From Letharia columbiana (Eukaryota; Ascomycota; Lecanoromycetes; Lecanorales; Parmeliaceae), in assembly GCF_014066305.1 (NCBI RefSeq), contig NW_023501046.1, positions 290,001 through 354,000 on the forward strand: 64,000 nt of DNA, read 5' to 3'. Positions 21,769-31,900 of the stretch are shown here, piece after piece; positions within the stretch are counted from its first letter, which is position 1; each line of letters begins with the position of its first letter. Under the pieces are notes generated by a model that was not told the DNA's origin, did not search any database, and was given only the letters and a program-made list of their open reading frames with translations. Position numbers and translations under genes: made by a program.

Positions 21769-23247
21769 TTATAGCTTTGACCTCTCCGCGATCATCGCAT
21801 AAGCCTTGGGATAAGATTCTGCAAAGAAGTCAGTATCTCTCGTCCATCACACAGTCAAGGAAGCACTCACCCAACGCAGTCCGATCAATCTGCTCAATGT
21901 TCTGAAATCCACCCACGTTCATCAGAATGTCAAAGTCGGCCAGCAAACTCTTCATAACATGTCTCACGCCCGCCTCCCCCATGATACTCAATCCCCAAAC
22001 CCAAAGTCTTCCCACCCATACGAACTTTGCTCCCAGAGCAAGAGCCTTGAGCACGTCAGATCCACCTCTGATACCGCTGTCGTACATGATATATGTCTTG
22101 TCCCCGACCGCGGCAACTATGTTCTCAAGCGCGTCCAGACTGGCGATTGCGCCATCGACCTGCCTTCCAGCATGATTGCTCACAACAATCCCATCACAGC
22201 CCACCTCCACAGCTTTCTTCGCATCTTCGACGCTCTGGATACCCTTCAAACAAAACGGTCGACCACCGCTAATCTTTTTCCATGTTTCGATCAACCATGG
22301 GATCTTCTCCCAGCTCCATGCGCGTCCATGCCAGACATTGTCGATCCACATAGCGCCGGCTTCGTTCGGCTGCTTCACAGGGTCAATGCCTGCCTCCTTG
22401 AGTCGCTTCTGGAAGACCGGATCGCTGAGTCCAAGGTCCGCACCTATACCATGATAGAAAGCATAGTTGCCCGTAGCGACGTCGTCGTGTCGCCAACCCA
22501 GCTGCCATGTATCTGTAGTAAGTATGCAGACATCGAAGCCAGAATTGAAGGCTCGCGTAAGGAGGGAAACGGTCAACTCGTCATCGTGTGGCATGTATAG
22601 CTGAAAAAAACGAGGACCTTGGCCATTTGCTTCGGCCACTTTTTCAATGGGGTTGCTGCCGGCTGTGCTGAGTGCGTATGGGAGGTTAAGCTCTTTGGCC
22701 ACTTTGGCTACTGGAAGCTCGCCGAGCGGATTGTAGATGACGTTGATGCCGATAGGAGCGAAGCCGATGGGGGCGCTCACTGAGGATGTGTCAGACCAGA
22801 GCTCGTTTGGAAACTGTGAGGTTTGATACCTTTATGGCCAAAGATGGTAGTGGTGGTGTCCCGTAGGTTCGTGTCAACCAATTGCCTGGGAATGATTCGG
22901 TGACGGAAGAAAGCCTGGCGGTTGGCAAGGTGAGTGTAGGATTGACCGGCATTTGAAGAAGCGTAGTACCTATTCGGCCATGTCAACTGGGCTGCAAGAC
23001 AACGACAGAGTTCTCGTGCATACCATCCACCTTCTGTGAGCTTCGCTTTTGCCAGTTCTTCTAGCTTGCCAGGTTCTGTAGAAGGAATGTCAATTGCCGC
23101 TCAGTACGCTCCTGGAGGAAGGGGAACCCGACCAGTATTGAACGGAGGCACCTCCCCGGTATTAGTCTTCCAAAAGTTTTCCCTCTGGTACAAGGCATAT
23201 TGAGGAGTGCTTCTCTTGTCAATGTTAGGATTCTTTGGATCAGACAT
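21769..23247 (-). CDS. FMN-dependent 2-hydroxy-acid dehydrogenase/oxidase (lactate 2-monooxygenase-like)
   Basis: It oxidises an L-2-hydroxy acid using bound FMN. Exons are 23133-23247, 23024-23075, 22830-22969, 21871-22779 and 21769-21818, all joining in frame to 421 residues. The TIM-barrel is complete: YYASSNAG..., RIIPRQLVD, SAPIGFAPIG, ALSTAGSNPIE and FQLYMP. SNHAGRQVDG contains the catalytic-base histidine and the substrate-binding arginine. FMN phosphate contacts are in YDSGIRGGSDVLKAL and GRLWVWGL. A tryptophan codon is assembled across intron 2. The Asn-His-Ala-Gly form and the inserted loop resemble fungal and mycobacterial lactate 2-monooxygenases, so lactate is the likeliest substrate, but glycolate or another hydroxy acid is possible. 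No peroxisomal or mitochondrial signal is obvious; the C-terminus ends ...AERSKL, close to a PTS1 tripeptide (SKL), so peroxisomal import is plausible. Confidence 0.9.
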
Positions 23248-23460
23248 GATTGTTGAAGGCGATGACTGGAGAAATAGAGACTGAATATCTAAGGAGGTTG
23301 AAGATCGAGACGAGGAATAAAGGAAAAGAAAAGGAGCTTGAACATCAGAAGAGCTCGACAGTCATAGAAGGAAAGTATGGGAGACATGCCGATGCTTGTG
23401 GTTGTGATGACGTTCTCCGGCATGGAAGTCTGCCTCGACCGCTAGTCTAGTAGCCGTACT

Positions 23461-23479
23461 CTAACCCTAACCCTAACGG
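23461..23479. repeat. Interstitial telomere-like repeat
   Basis: Two and a half tandem copies of CCCTAA (the fungal telomere unit TTAGGG on the other strand) lie about 80 bp outside the inverted-repeat element. A degenerate TTAGGGTTAAGG occurs inside that element near 23972. Confidence 0.7.
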
Positions 23480-23561
23480 CTTCGACGTTCTTGGAGTTCA
23501 TGCAGGGAAAGATGAGTAACTAAAACATGAGGCGCCGGACATCTTCTATCAACAAATACTA

Positions 23562-24183
23562 GGGAGTTTCAGACCACTTTTTTTAGGTGTGGATTTTTCA
23601 GATCGTGGGAATTTCAGCGATTTGCCACCAACCGTTGGTGGCAAATCGCTCATTTTCCCACGATCTGAAAAATCCACGCCATCCACCAATGCTACCCTGG
23701 GGTAGCATTGGTGAAGAAAATCGGCCCATTTAATAGATTTCTCGTGTCGATATTCTACATCTCGTAGCAAATCTATTCAATTAGAAGGCCTTCCTTCTTA
23801 CCACTACTACTATTACCTCCCATTACTACTATTACCTCCCATTGCTATCACCTCCCACACGTCTACGTCTTTCCTACCGTCGTTCCTACCGTCGCTCCTA
23901 CCGTCGTTCCTACCACGCCGTCGCGGAATCCCCCCCCCCTCAATGGCGCGAAAGAAAGCCCTTACGAGTAAGTTAGGGTTAAGGTTAATCCCTAAGGATT
24001 AGATACGGGGAAGATTACACGGTTTTCTCGGGCAATGACTAAGCGGATTTATCACAAATCCACCAAAGAAGCCTATTTGATAGTGGGGGTGTTCAGACCA
24101 ATTCAGACTAATCCATTTTGTCATAGCTGAAAGTCTGAATATTCCACGATTCCACAGCAAAAAAAAAGTGGTCTGAAACTCTC
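23562..24183. mobile_element. Short non-autonomous inverted-repeat DNA transposon (MITE-like), TA target site
   Basis: The left end GGGAGTTTCAGACCACTTTT and the inverted right end (GAGAGTTTCAGACCACTTTT on the minus strand) match with one mismatch over at least 23 bases. Both are flanked by TA (23560-23561 and 24184-24185), the target duplication of the Tc1/mariner superfamily. The ~622-bp body has no transposase. It holds a near-perfect palindrome at 23589-23677, a second hairpin at 23686-23711, trinucleotide-like CTACTATTAC repeats near 23805 and CTACCGTCGTTC repeats near 23875. The short start ATGGCGCGAAAGAAAGC at 23944 looks like the beginning of a lost coding region, so this may be an internally deleted copy. 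Confidence 0.8.
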
Positions 24184-24293
24184 TACTGTAGCGGTCTTTG
24201 AAGTTGTGAAGCATCCTTGATATCCAAGAGATATTTACAGCTAGCCTCAGTACTCAGACTCTACATTTTTGAGGGGAGCCGGAACATTATATT

Positions 24294-25221
24294 GCCGAGC
24301 CGATTCCGTTATACCCCCCCTATAGAGTCTGAGTAGGAAACCACGGAATCGCTACATTAACCGTTATTTTGTATAAGATCCTCACCAAAATTGACCGAAA
24401 TAGAAAATAAACAGTTTCTTTTATATATAACTTTTTACTAAGAACTCTAATTAAAAAATACTCTTTTATAAAATAACTATTTAAATATCGTAGAATTAGA
24501 TTTTTTTTTTCGATTTTTAATAAAATAGCTTAATTAATTATTTTTAGAAGATTTAAATTAGAGTTTTAAAACTATACTTTTAACCCCCCTCTTATTTTTT
24601 TAATATATACCGACAAAATTCTAAAAATAATATCAAAATACTCGTTATATTTATAAGTCTATTTAAGAATATTATTATAGAATATACCCGGCCAGTTTTT
24701 ATAAATTTATATTTATTAAATATTTATTTAAAATATATTTATTTAAGCTATTATCTTAGTTAATTTATTAATTAATTTATAATTTTAAATTAATATTTTA
24801 TAATTTATAGATATAAGTAGAGATATATAAAGTTTTATTAATATTATTTTTTAATTTATTTAATTATTTAATTATTTTAAGATTTTTAGAAAAAAGTAAA
24901 AAGCTTAATAACTTTAAAGACTTCGAACTTTAAATTTAGAAAATTCGATATATTATTATTATATATATTAAGAATATATTTATAAATTTTTATAAAAAGT
25001 GATAATTCGTTATCGAGTAATAATATATCAAGTTATAGATTATTAAGTTTCTTTAGAATAGTTTCGAGGTAGCTCGCTTCGAGTTAAAGCTACCTCGAAA
25101 CTTATTAATACTAATATATACTTAGAGGTAAATATCTTATATCAGCTAAACTATCAAAAAAACGAGGCTTGATAGAGTTTCCTACTTAGACTTACTGCGT
25201 AAGACCTTTTTAAGACTAATT
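24294..25221. repeat. AT-rich RIP-mutated direct repeat, copy A
   Basis: This ~930-bp copy aligns along its length with copy B at 25486-26421. Differences are almost all C/T or G/A transitions, the mark of RIP. Its left end is less mutated (ACGGAATCGCTACATTAACCG) than the matching part of copy B, while its right end is heavily mutated. No open frame longer than 60 codons remains. It may be a long terminal repeat or a tandemly duplicated element; no TG..CA ends were clear. Confidence 0.75.
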
Positions 25222-25485
25222 TACAGTTACGATATATCTAGAATATACTCTATAAAGCGCGAGATCAGTTTTAAAAGATTTAATCGATAAGACTTCTAAA
25301 AGAGAACGTTATTAATATTTTTTCCTATAAGACATAAGGCTTAAGTATACTATGAAATAATCACGCCTCGAATTAAGATTTCTAATAACGTTAATTATAT
25401 TAAGAAGGTTTCAAAGTAATCTTAATATTTAAACTCTATTCGAAAGGGTTAGTAGTAGTAATAGGTCGAAAAACCTTTTTTCCGG
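25222..25485. other. AT-rich spacer between the two direct repeats
   Basis: These 264 bp are as AT-rich and stop-filled as the flanking repeats. They would be the remaining internal part if the repeats are long terminal repeats, but they are too short and too mutated to assign. Confidence 0.5.
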
Positions 25486-26421
25486 GCCGAAAATTCGTTA
25501 TATTCTTCTCTTAGAGTCTAAGTAGAAAACCCTAAAATCGCTATATTAATCGTTATTTTGTATAGAATCCTTATTAAAATTAATCGAAATAGAAAATAAA
25601 TAGTTTCTTTTATATATAACTTTTTACTAAGAACTCTAATAAAAAAAATTTATAAAATAACTATTTAAATATCGTAGAATTAGATTTTTTTTTCGATTTT
25701 TAATAAAATAGCTTAATTATTTATTTTTAGAAGATTTAAATTAGAGTTTTAAAAACTATATCTTTAATTCCCCTCTTATTCTTTAACGCGTATTATTAAA
25801 ACCTCAAAGAATAATCTTAAAATACTTATTATATTTATAAATTTATTTTAGAATATTATTATAGAATATACCCGGCTAGATTTTTTAAAATAATACTTAT
25901 TAAATTTTTACTTGAAATTTATTTTTCTAAGCTATTATCTTAAGTAATTTATTAGATAATTTATAATTTTAAATTATTATTTAATAATTTATAGATATAA
26001 GTAAAGATATATAAAGTTTTATTAATATTATTTTTTGAATTTATTTAATTATTATATTATTTTAAGATTTTTAGAGAAAAAAATTAAAAAGCTTTAATAA
26101 CTTTAAAGACTTCGAACTTCAAGTTTAGAAAATTTGATATATTATTATTATATACATTAAGAATATATTTATAAATTTTTATAAAAAATGATGGTTCGAT
26201 TATCGAGTAATAATATATCGAAGTTATAGATTATTAAGTTTCTTTAGAATAATTCCGGGGTAGCTTCGGGGTAGCTCGCTCCGGGTCAAAGCTACCCCGA
26301 AACCTACCAATGCTAATATATACCCAGGGGTGAATATCTCATATCAGCCAAACCACCAAAAAAATGAGGCTTGGCAGGGTTTCCTCCTCGACCACTGCGT
26401 GGGGCCTTTCTGAGACTAGTT
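25486..26421. repeat. AT-rich RIP-mutated direct repeat, copy B
   Basis: This is the second copy of the ~930-bp repeat. Its right end is the better preserved one (GGTAGCTCGCTCCGGGTC with the partner CTACCCCGAAACC, a local hairpin), whereas copy A has A and T at the same places. Its left end is the more mutated. The two copies together would allow the unmutated sequence to be inferred by comparison. Confidence 0.75.
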
Positions 26422-26789
26422 CCAAAAGCCCTCTGAGGCCACAAAGAAGCCTGGTCCGGAGCCTAATCCCACACCAGAATCCTCGCCTGGAGTATGTTCA
26501 CACAAAATAAAAGCACCGCAACACCATTGTACCAGCGCCATTAGAATCGAACCTAATACGAACCAATTACCCCCAACAACGTTCATAACGAACCCACTGA
26601 TCTACGGCCAGAGCAGGTTGTTAATCCATATAGTAATGGTCGATATCATGAATCGTGTATTGGGGTGTCAATATCTCATGATCTGTATCAATGTCATGAA
26701 TCCATGAACCGACTTTAGACTTAGCTCTCAGGCACATCCTCCATCAAGCCTTCCAAGTCGCATGTATTCCACTTCCAATTCAATCCAAT
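26422..26789. other. Intergenic, nothing recognised
   Basis: Composition returns to normal just after the repeat. The segment runs to the 3' end of the O-methyltransferase gene and contains no recognisable gene; ATCATGA-type short repeats occur near 26640-26700. Confidence 0.4.
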
Positions 26790-28317
26790 TCAAACCAACT
26801 CCGCCTCAATCAAACTCTCAGTACCCGGCTCACACCCTTTGATGCCCGTGATCTTGAATCCAGCATTCCCCAGCAACGTCTCCCAGTCCCGGACTGTACG
26901 CTCGGCACCCGCAAAGCAGCACATCATGATCATATCGAGCGTGGTGCTGATCCAGTTCGCGCCATAGTCGGGGATGACATGCTCGGTGATGAGTAGCTGG
27001 CTGTAGCCTTTGGTCATGGCAGGCTTGAGGTTGGCGACGATGTCGGCGCACTTCTCGTCGGACCAGTCGTAGAGGACGGAGTGAAGGTAGTATGCTCGTG
27101 CGCCTGTGCATCCCGGTCAGTCCTGGTGTTGCGTCCCCACGGATTGGGTGGATGGGGAAGATCAACCTTTGATGGGCTGTGGAGTGAAGAAGTCATGCTC
27201 CATGACCTTGATCTTGTCATCCAACCCTTTCACCTCTTCATCATCCAGCACACTCGCTCGATCCTGCAGTACAAGCTGTCCAGGCAGCGTAGAGAATTTC
27301 TCATGAAACGCCTTCAAATCGCGTCCCTTCCCTCCACCCACATCCACAATCAGCACCGGCACATCCTGATCACCCGCCTCCTTTCCCAGCTTCTCCTCCA
27401 AAGGACGCAGCTGCGTATCATCCCAGCTCGACAGTCCGGTTACCCGATCGTTCATCTGGTTGTTAAAAGGACACACGCGTTCTGGACGGTAGGCAATCCA
27501 TTCCCAGAAATCGTTGGGCGTGTTGTGCGCGAATTGGAAAGGGCCGCAGTATCGGTTGTGGTCCTTGCTGTAGCGGGTCTGGGAGAGGTCTTCGTGCGGA
27601 TTCTTGTAGGAGGTCTTTTGGAGGTATTCGGGGAGCGCGGCGAAGGAGGGGCCGATGACGTTGAAGCTGTGTGATGGTGAGCATTAGCGAAGATTTGGCG
27701 ACACTGACGCATACCGCTGATTAGAAGTGGCTCACTGACCTTAAAGGAATGGCCTCTTGGAACTTCTTGTGCTGGGAGAGAGCCTTAGAAAGGGGTGTCA
27801 AGGAATAAGTACCAGCGATCTCGCCCTCGTACAACGTTCCCATCGAGGCAAGATGCTTCATCAAGCGCGCTGTTGTACAAGAAGATGTGTTAGCTGGGCG
27901 GGGTCGAGGAAAAACACACTCCTCCAGATCACATACCCAAAAGCACAACATCAGCGTCCGTCAATGCAGCTAAATGCGTGACACTCGTGATTTTCTCCCC
28001 GCTCTCGGCCATCTTCTGGAAGAGACCCAAGTCGACAGCAATGCGTAAAGCAGCATGATGAGCTGGCTGCCCGATTCGTGAGAGGTCAGCTTTGCAGTCT
28101 AACATGCGATGAAGGGTGCTGCTCCTACCTCTGCAACGCGGGCTCGCAAGATAGACTCGGTGGGCTTCTCGAGCGCAAATTGAAGCTTGCGTGCGGCAAT
28201 CAGACATGCCCGACGTGCTTCTTCACCGCCTTTCAGCAGATCACCGCCGTTGGATGCGATCTGCGTGAGAAGAGCGGAGACGTCGTAAGGAGTTTCAAAT
28301 GATACCTCCGACGACAT
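26790..28317 (-). CDS. SAM-dependent O-methyltransferase (COMT-like, family 2)
   Basis: Exons 28129-28317, 27937-28066, 27740-27869, 27167-27666 and 26790-27103 join in frame to 420 residues. The N-terminal part has the dimerisation/winged-helix segment (PAHHAALRIAVDLGLFQKM...LARLMKHLASMGTL). The SAM-binding glycine-rich motif VDVGGGKGRDL and the downstream acidic and aromatic residues (VMEHDFFTPQP) are intact. In plant and fungal relatives the catalytic base is the histidine of HDWSD; here the motif reads LYDWSDEKC, with tyrosine (TAC) in its place. The fold is complete, so the protein may bind SAM but its methyl transfer is in doubt. Such enzymes usually act on phenolic or polyketide secondary metabolites; no biosynthetic cluster surrounds it here. 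Confidence 0.88.
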
Positions 28318-28948
28318 CGTTGCGTCGATGGTTGATCCTATATAAGAAGATGAGAAGATGGCAAAGGCGTAAGTTGGAGACTGGTCGAGAAATGGAGACA
28401 ATGGGAGTTTTAATTGCAGGCGAGTGAGAAGTGAAGGCTTGGCACCTTGCCGGATGTTGGAGTACAAGTAGGGCGGTCCGGTGAAGGCAGTGTCATTGTC
28501 GCCCACGGTCGTACGCCTTCACCGTGCGTAATGGTGCAGACGGTGTTCTTCACATGGCAAAGTTGCATGGACGAAGGCCGATCACTGCTGTTGACGGCTT
28601 TAACACAAAGTTGCAATAATCGACTAGAAAGCCAATCGGGACCACCGTTCTCTGACCGACGATATGATATCGCTTCGTGGGAAGACGTTGATTGATGTTC
28701 TTGGAGTTGAACGTGTTGCGTACGTACCGACTTCTTGACTCTCGATATCCTAACTTTGATGGATCTCAAGGTCACCTTTATAGAATCATAAAGAATCAGA
28801 AAACGAGCAGTACTTGTTCAAAGTACAGAATTGTCTGTATCGCACGCGGGACTCCATCCTGACCTAGTAATAGATTGCTCGCTCCGGAGATGGCTGTGCA
28901 TGATTTGACAGATGATAGCCGGCGCGACGAGCAAGAGGGCCTCCCATC
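28318..28948. other. Intergenic, nothing recognised
   Basis: About 630 bp between the O-methyltransferase start and the 3' end of the NLR-kinase gene. Short open frames on both strands are not conserved-looking. Confidence 0.4.
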
Positions 28949-31900
28949 CTAGGAGGAAGATGAACCTTCACCCTCGCCTTCGTCCTTGCCATATTTGGAG
29001 ACAAGCTTCTCCATACAATCCAACGCATCCTCTCTGTATCCGCCGGAGAACAGCGCGTAGTGGTTTAGCCATTGATACCTGAAATCAAAATTAGGTTGAG
29101 GTTCTTGTCGACGAACAGGAGTTCTGACTGAGCATTCCTTACAATCCATATAACGCTAGACGATCATCATACTCGTTTTTTGGTACCGTCTTCGGGATCA
29201 GCCGATGATATTCGTTGAAGAATCCAGCAGAGAAGCCTCCGAACATTCTCATTATTCCTAGTTCGTATTCTGAGTGCGCAAAGCAGGAGCCGGCATCGAA
29301 TATGACTTCTTCCATGCCGCCTTTGCCTCCGACTCTTCCTCGGGTCTTGTTACCAGACCACAGATCTCCGTGGACAAGCGCAGGTTGAACTCCCTGCCTC
29401 CCTCCCAAATGTCCATCTCCCAGGAGCCGCGGGACGACCTCCTTGACGACCCGATCAAGCAGGGAGGTCAGATCTGGGTCGCTTCCATGGTTTTTCTCAA
29501 CAAGGCTACAGACAGCGCGGAGACGGTTTTCGGCAAAAAATTTGGGCCAAGAACGACTCCACGCATTATTTTGAAGTGTGCGACCGACGCAGGTCATGAC
29601 CGGAAAGCCAAAAACCGGTCGGGAAAATCCTGCCGGAATCAGCGTAGGGGAGCTATGCAATTTTGCAAGCTTTTGAGCAAGAGATAGACCACGGCTTTGA
29701 CTACCATCAACGACAGCCTCCATGTCGATGAACTCGGTGAGGAGGAAGTAGCCGGGAGAATCCGAAAGCTTTCCATGGGCTACGCTTTTAGGACAAAGGG
29801 AAGGGACGGCTGAGTGAATGGCAGTCAACGATTCGTGCTCTCCTATTCGAGGTGTCAGTGAGCTAGCAAAAACATGTACTCCGAACAAAGGTGGTACGAC
29901 CTTTGAACATCTCGCCATCAGGTCCTGTCTTCATGAAATGGACGCTAATCTTTCCTTCCTTGACAGTAGTAACCTTCGATGGAGTAGAATATCCTGCCTG
30001 GCCATACGCTTCAATCACAGCTGTTTCTGGATCTGCAGAGAGGATGGCAATGATCGCTGAATCCACATGCGAATCAGGAAGGGATGTTTGGGGAATATTG
30101 TTCGTGTCAGGAAGTACTTCGTGACCATAGACCTCTGTTTCCCGATCTCTCAGGACCTTGGCTATCTGGTGATGGAAATTTTCCTCTGCTAGCGAATGTG
30201 GCTTTCGGTCATCGTCGTCTTCAACACGTGGATCAGCTCCTTCATCGAGCAGCAGCTGCACTACCGACTTTGAGCCATTACTGGCGGCTTGATGAAGCGC
30301 TGTCTGGCCAGTACGGTCTCTCAAATTGATGTCAGCATCTTCTTCCAACAGTAGCTTCGTGACTGCAGGATGTCCTCGCCAGGCAGCCTGATGCAAAGGC
30401 GTTTCTCCTTCGTCATCAGTCTCATTTGGGTCCGCGCCGCCTTTGAGCAGAAGTCCAACCGCTGTCGCGTGACCGTTCCATGTAGCTTGATAGAGTGCTG
30501 TCCAACCATTATCTGCTCTGGAGTGCACATTTGCGCCGTTCTTGAGCAGATATCTTACCGTCTTCTCATGGCCATTCCATGATGCCAGCTGCACAGCTGT
30601 CCAGCCGTCGTTATCCCTGTCCTCTGAATCGGCGCCTCGTTCTATGAGGAGCTTGACAATTGACGCATGGCCCTTCAACGCTGCATGGTGCATGGGAGTA
30701 CAGCCTTCCATATCTTTAGTTTTGGCATTTGCGTCTCTTGCGAGTAGGAGTCGCACAACCTCCATATCCCCATTGATCGCTGCTCGCATCAAAGTGGTCC
30801 ATTTTGTACCATCCTTCGCCTCAATATCCGCGTCGCCATCTAAAATCACGCGTGCAACCCATGTGTCTCCGTTGAAAGCTGCTCGATGCAACGGGGTCCA
30901 TTTAATTTTGTCTTTGGGCCTGCAGTTGGCACTTTTGTTCAACAGCTGCTGTATAATGGACGCATGTCCATTGTTAGCTGCCCAGTAAAGTGCGGTCACA
31001 CCTTCGTTTGTTTTGGCTGCTGTTTGGGCTCCGCGAGCCAACAGAAATTGCACTGCTTGGATGTGCCCATTCATGGCAGCCCATAGGAGCGGCTGGTTAC
31101 CGAGGGAGTCACGGGAGTGTATATCAGACGCGCGACCTGACTCCATCAGCTTCGATAGCAACCATGAAAGCCCCGCATACGCTGCGAGATGCATTGCTGT
31201 GAACGAGTCTGGTACCTTTTCGCTTTCAGCGTGAGTCTTGACCCAGTATGCGCCGAACCATCCTTGGAATTCCTTTGATCTCGCTTGAAAGAATTCTTCC
31301 TGCACGTCAAAATGTTCGCAGATATCATCCGAAGAATCTCGCGCGTGATCTGTCCAGAAAAGCATGGGATACTCAAGGAATGAGATGTCATCTCTTGGGT
31401 CTTTCCCCACCTCGCTGTTTTTGCGAAGTGATGATATGGATGGCGATGAATCACGAGGCTTTGGACCAGAGCGTACTTGGCCACATACGTATTGGAAGCA
31501 ATGAATGGCCATGTTCCGGTGCTCAGCACGGAGGTCGTGAGAGACAATACTGTCTATGCCATTCTCGAGAAGATGGGTTTTGGCGGACAAGTGGACGAAA
31601 TGGGCCTGTCTTAGATAGGTCTTCGCCGACAGATGAACGAAGTGAGCTTGTCGTTCCCGAATAGTAACCATGATCCACACTGGTCGACGTATTCTGCGAG
31701 CACGTGGAGGTTGTGATGATATTGCTTTGGCAAGCCCGCAGCAACAGCCAACTCGGGTAGCATAAGAGGTCTCAGAGCCACGATCATAGACTGGAGAATC
31801 GATTTGATATAAACAGTCGACTTCTCGTCTCCAGAGGTCAAGACTTGATCCATGATTCGAGTATACAAAGGCGTTATTCCAGAAGGTAGATGAGAAAGTG

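Noticed and set aside
23805..23910. Short tandem CTACTATTAC and CTACCGTCGTTC repeats as a CRISPR-like array
   Set aside because: The units are contiguous microrepeats without spacers, in a eukaryotic transposon.
24294..26421. AT-rich repeats as a centromere or mitochondrial insertion
   Set aside because: Two alignable copies differing by transitions and bordered by normal DNA are better explained by RIP of a duplicated element.
26500..26620. GAATCGAACC-like string suggesting a tRNA T-arm
   Set aside because: No matching acceptor stem or anticodon arm could be drawn.
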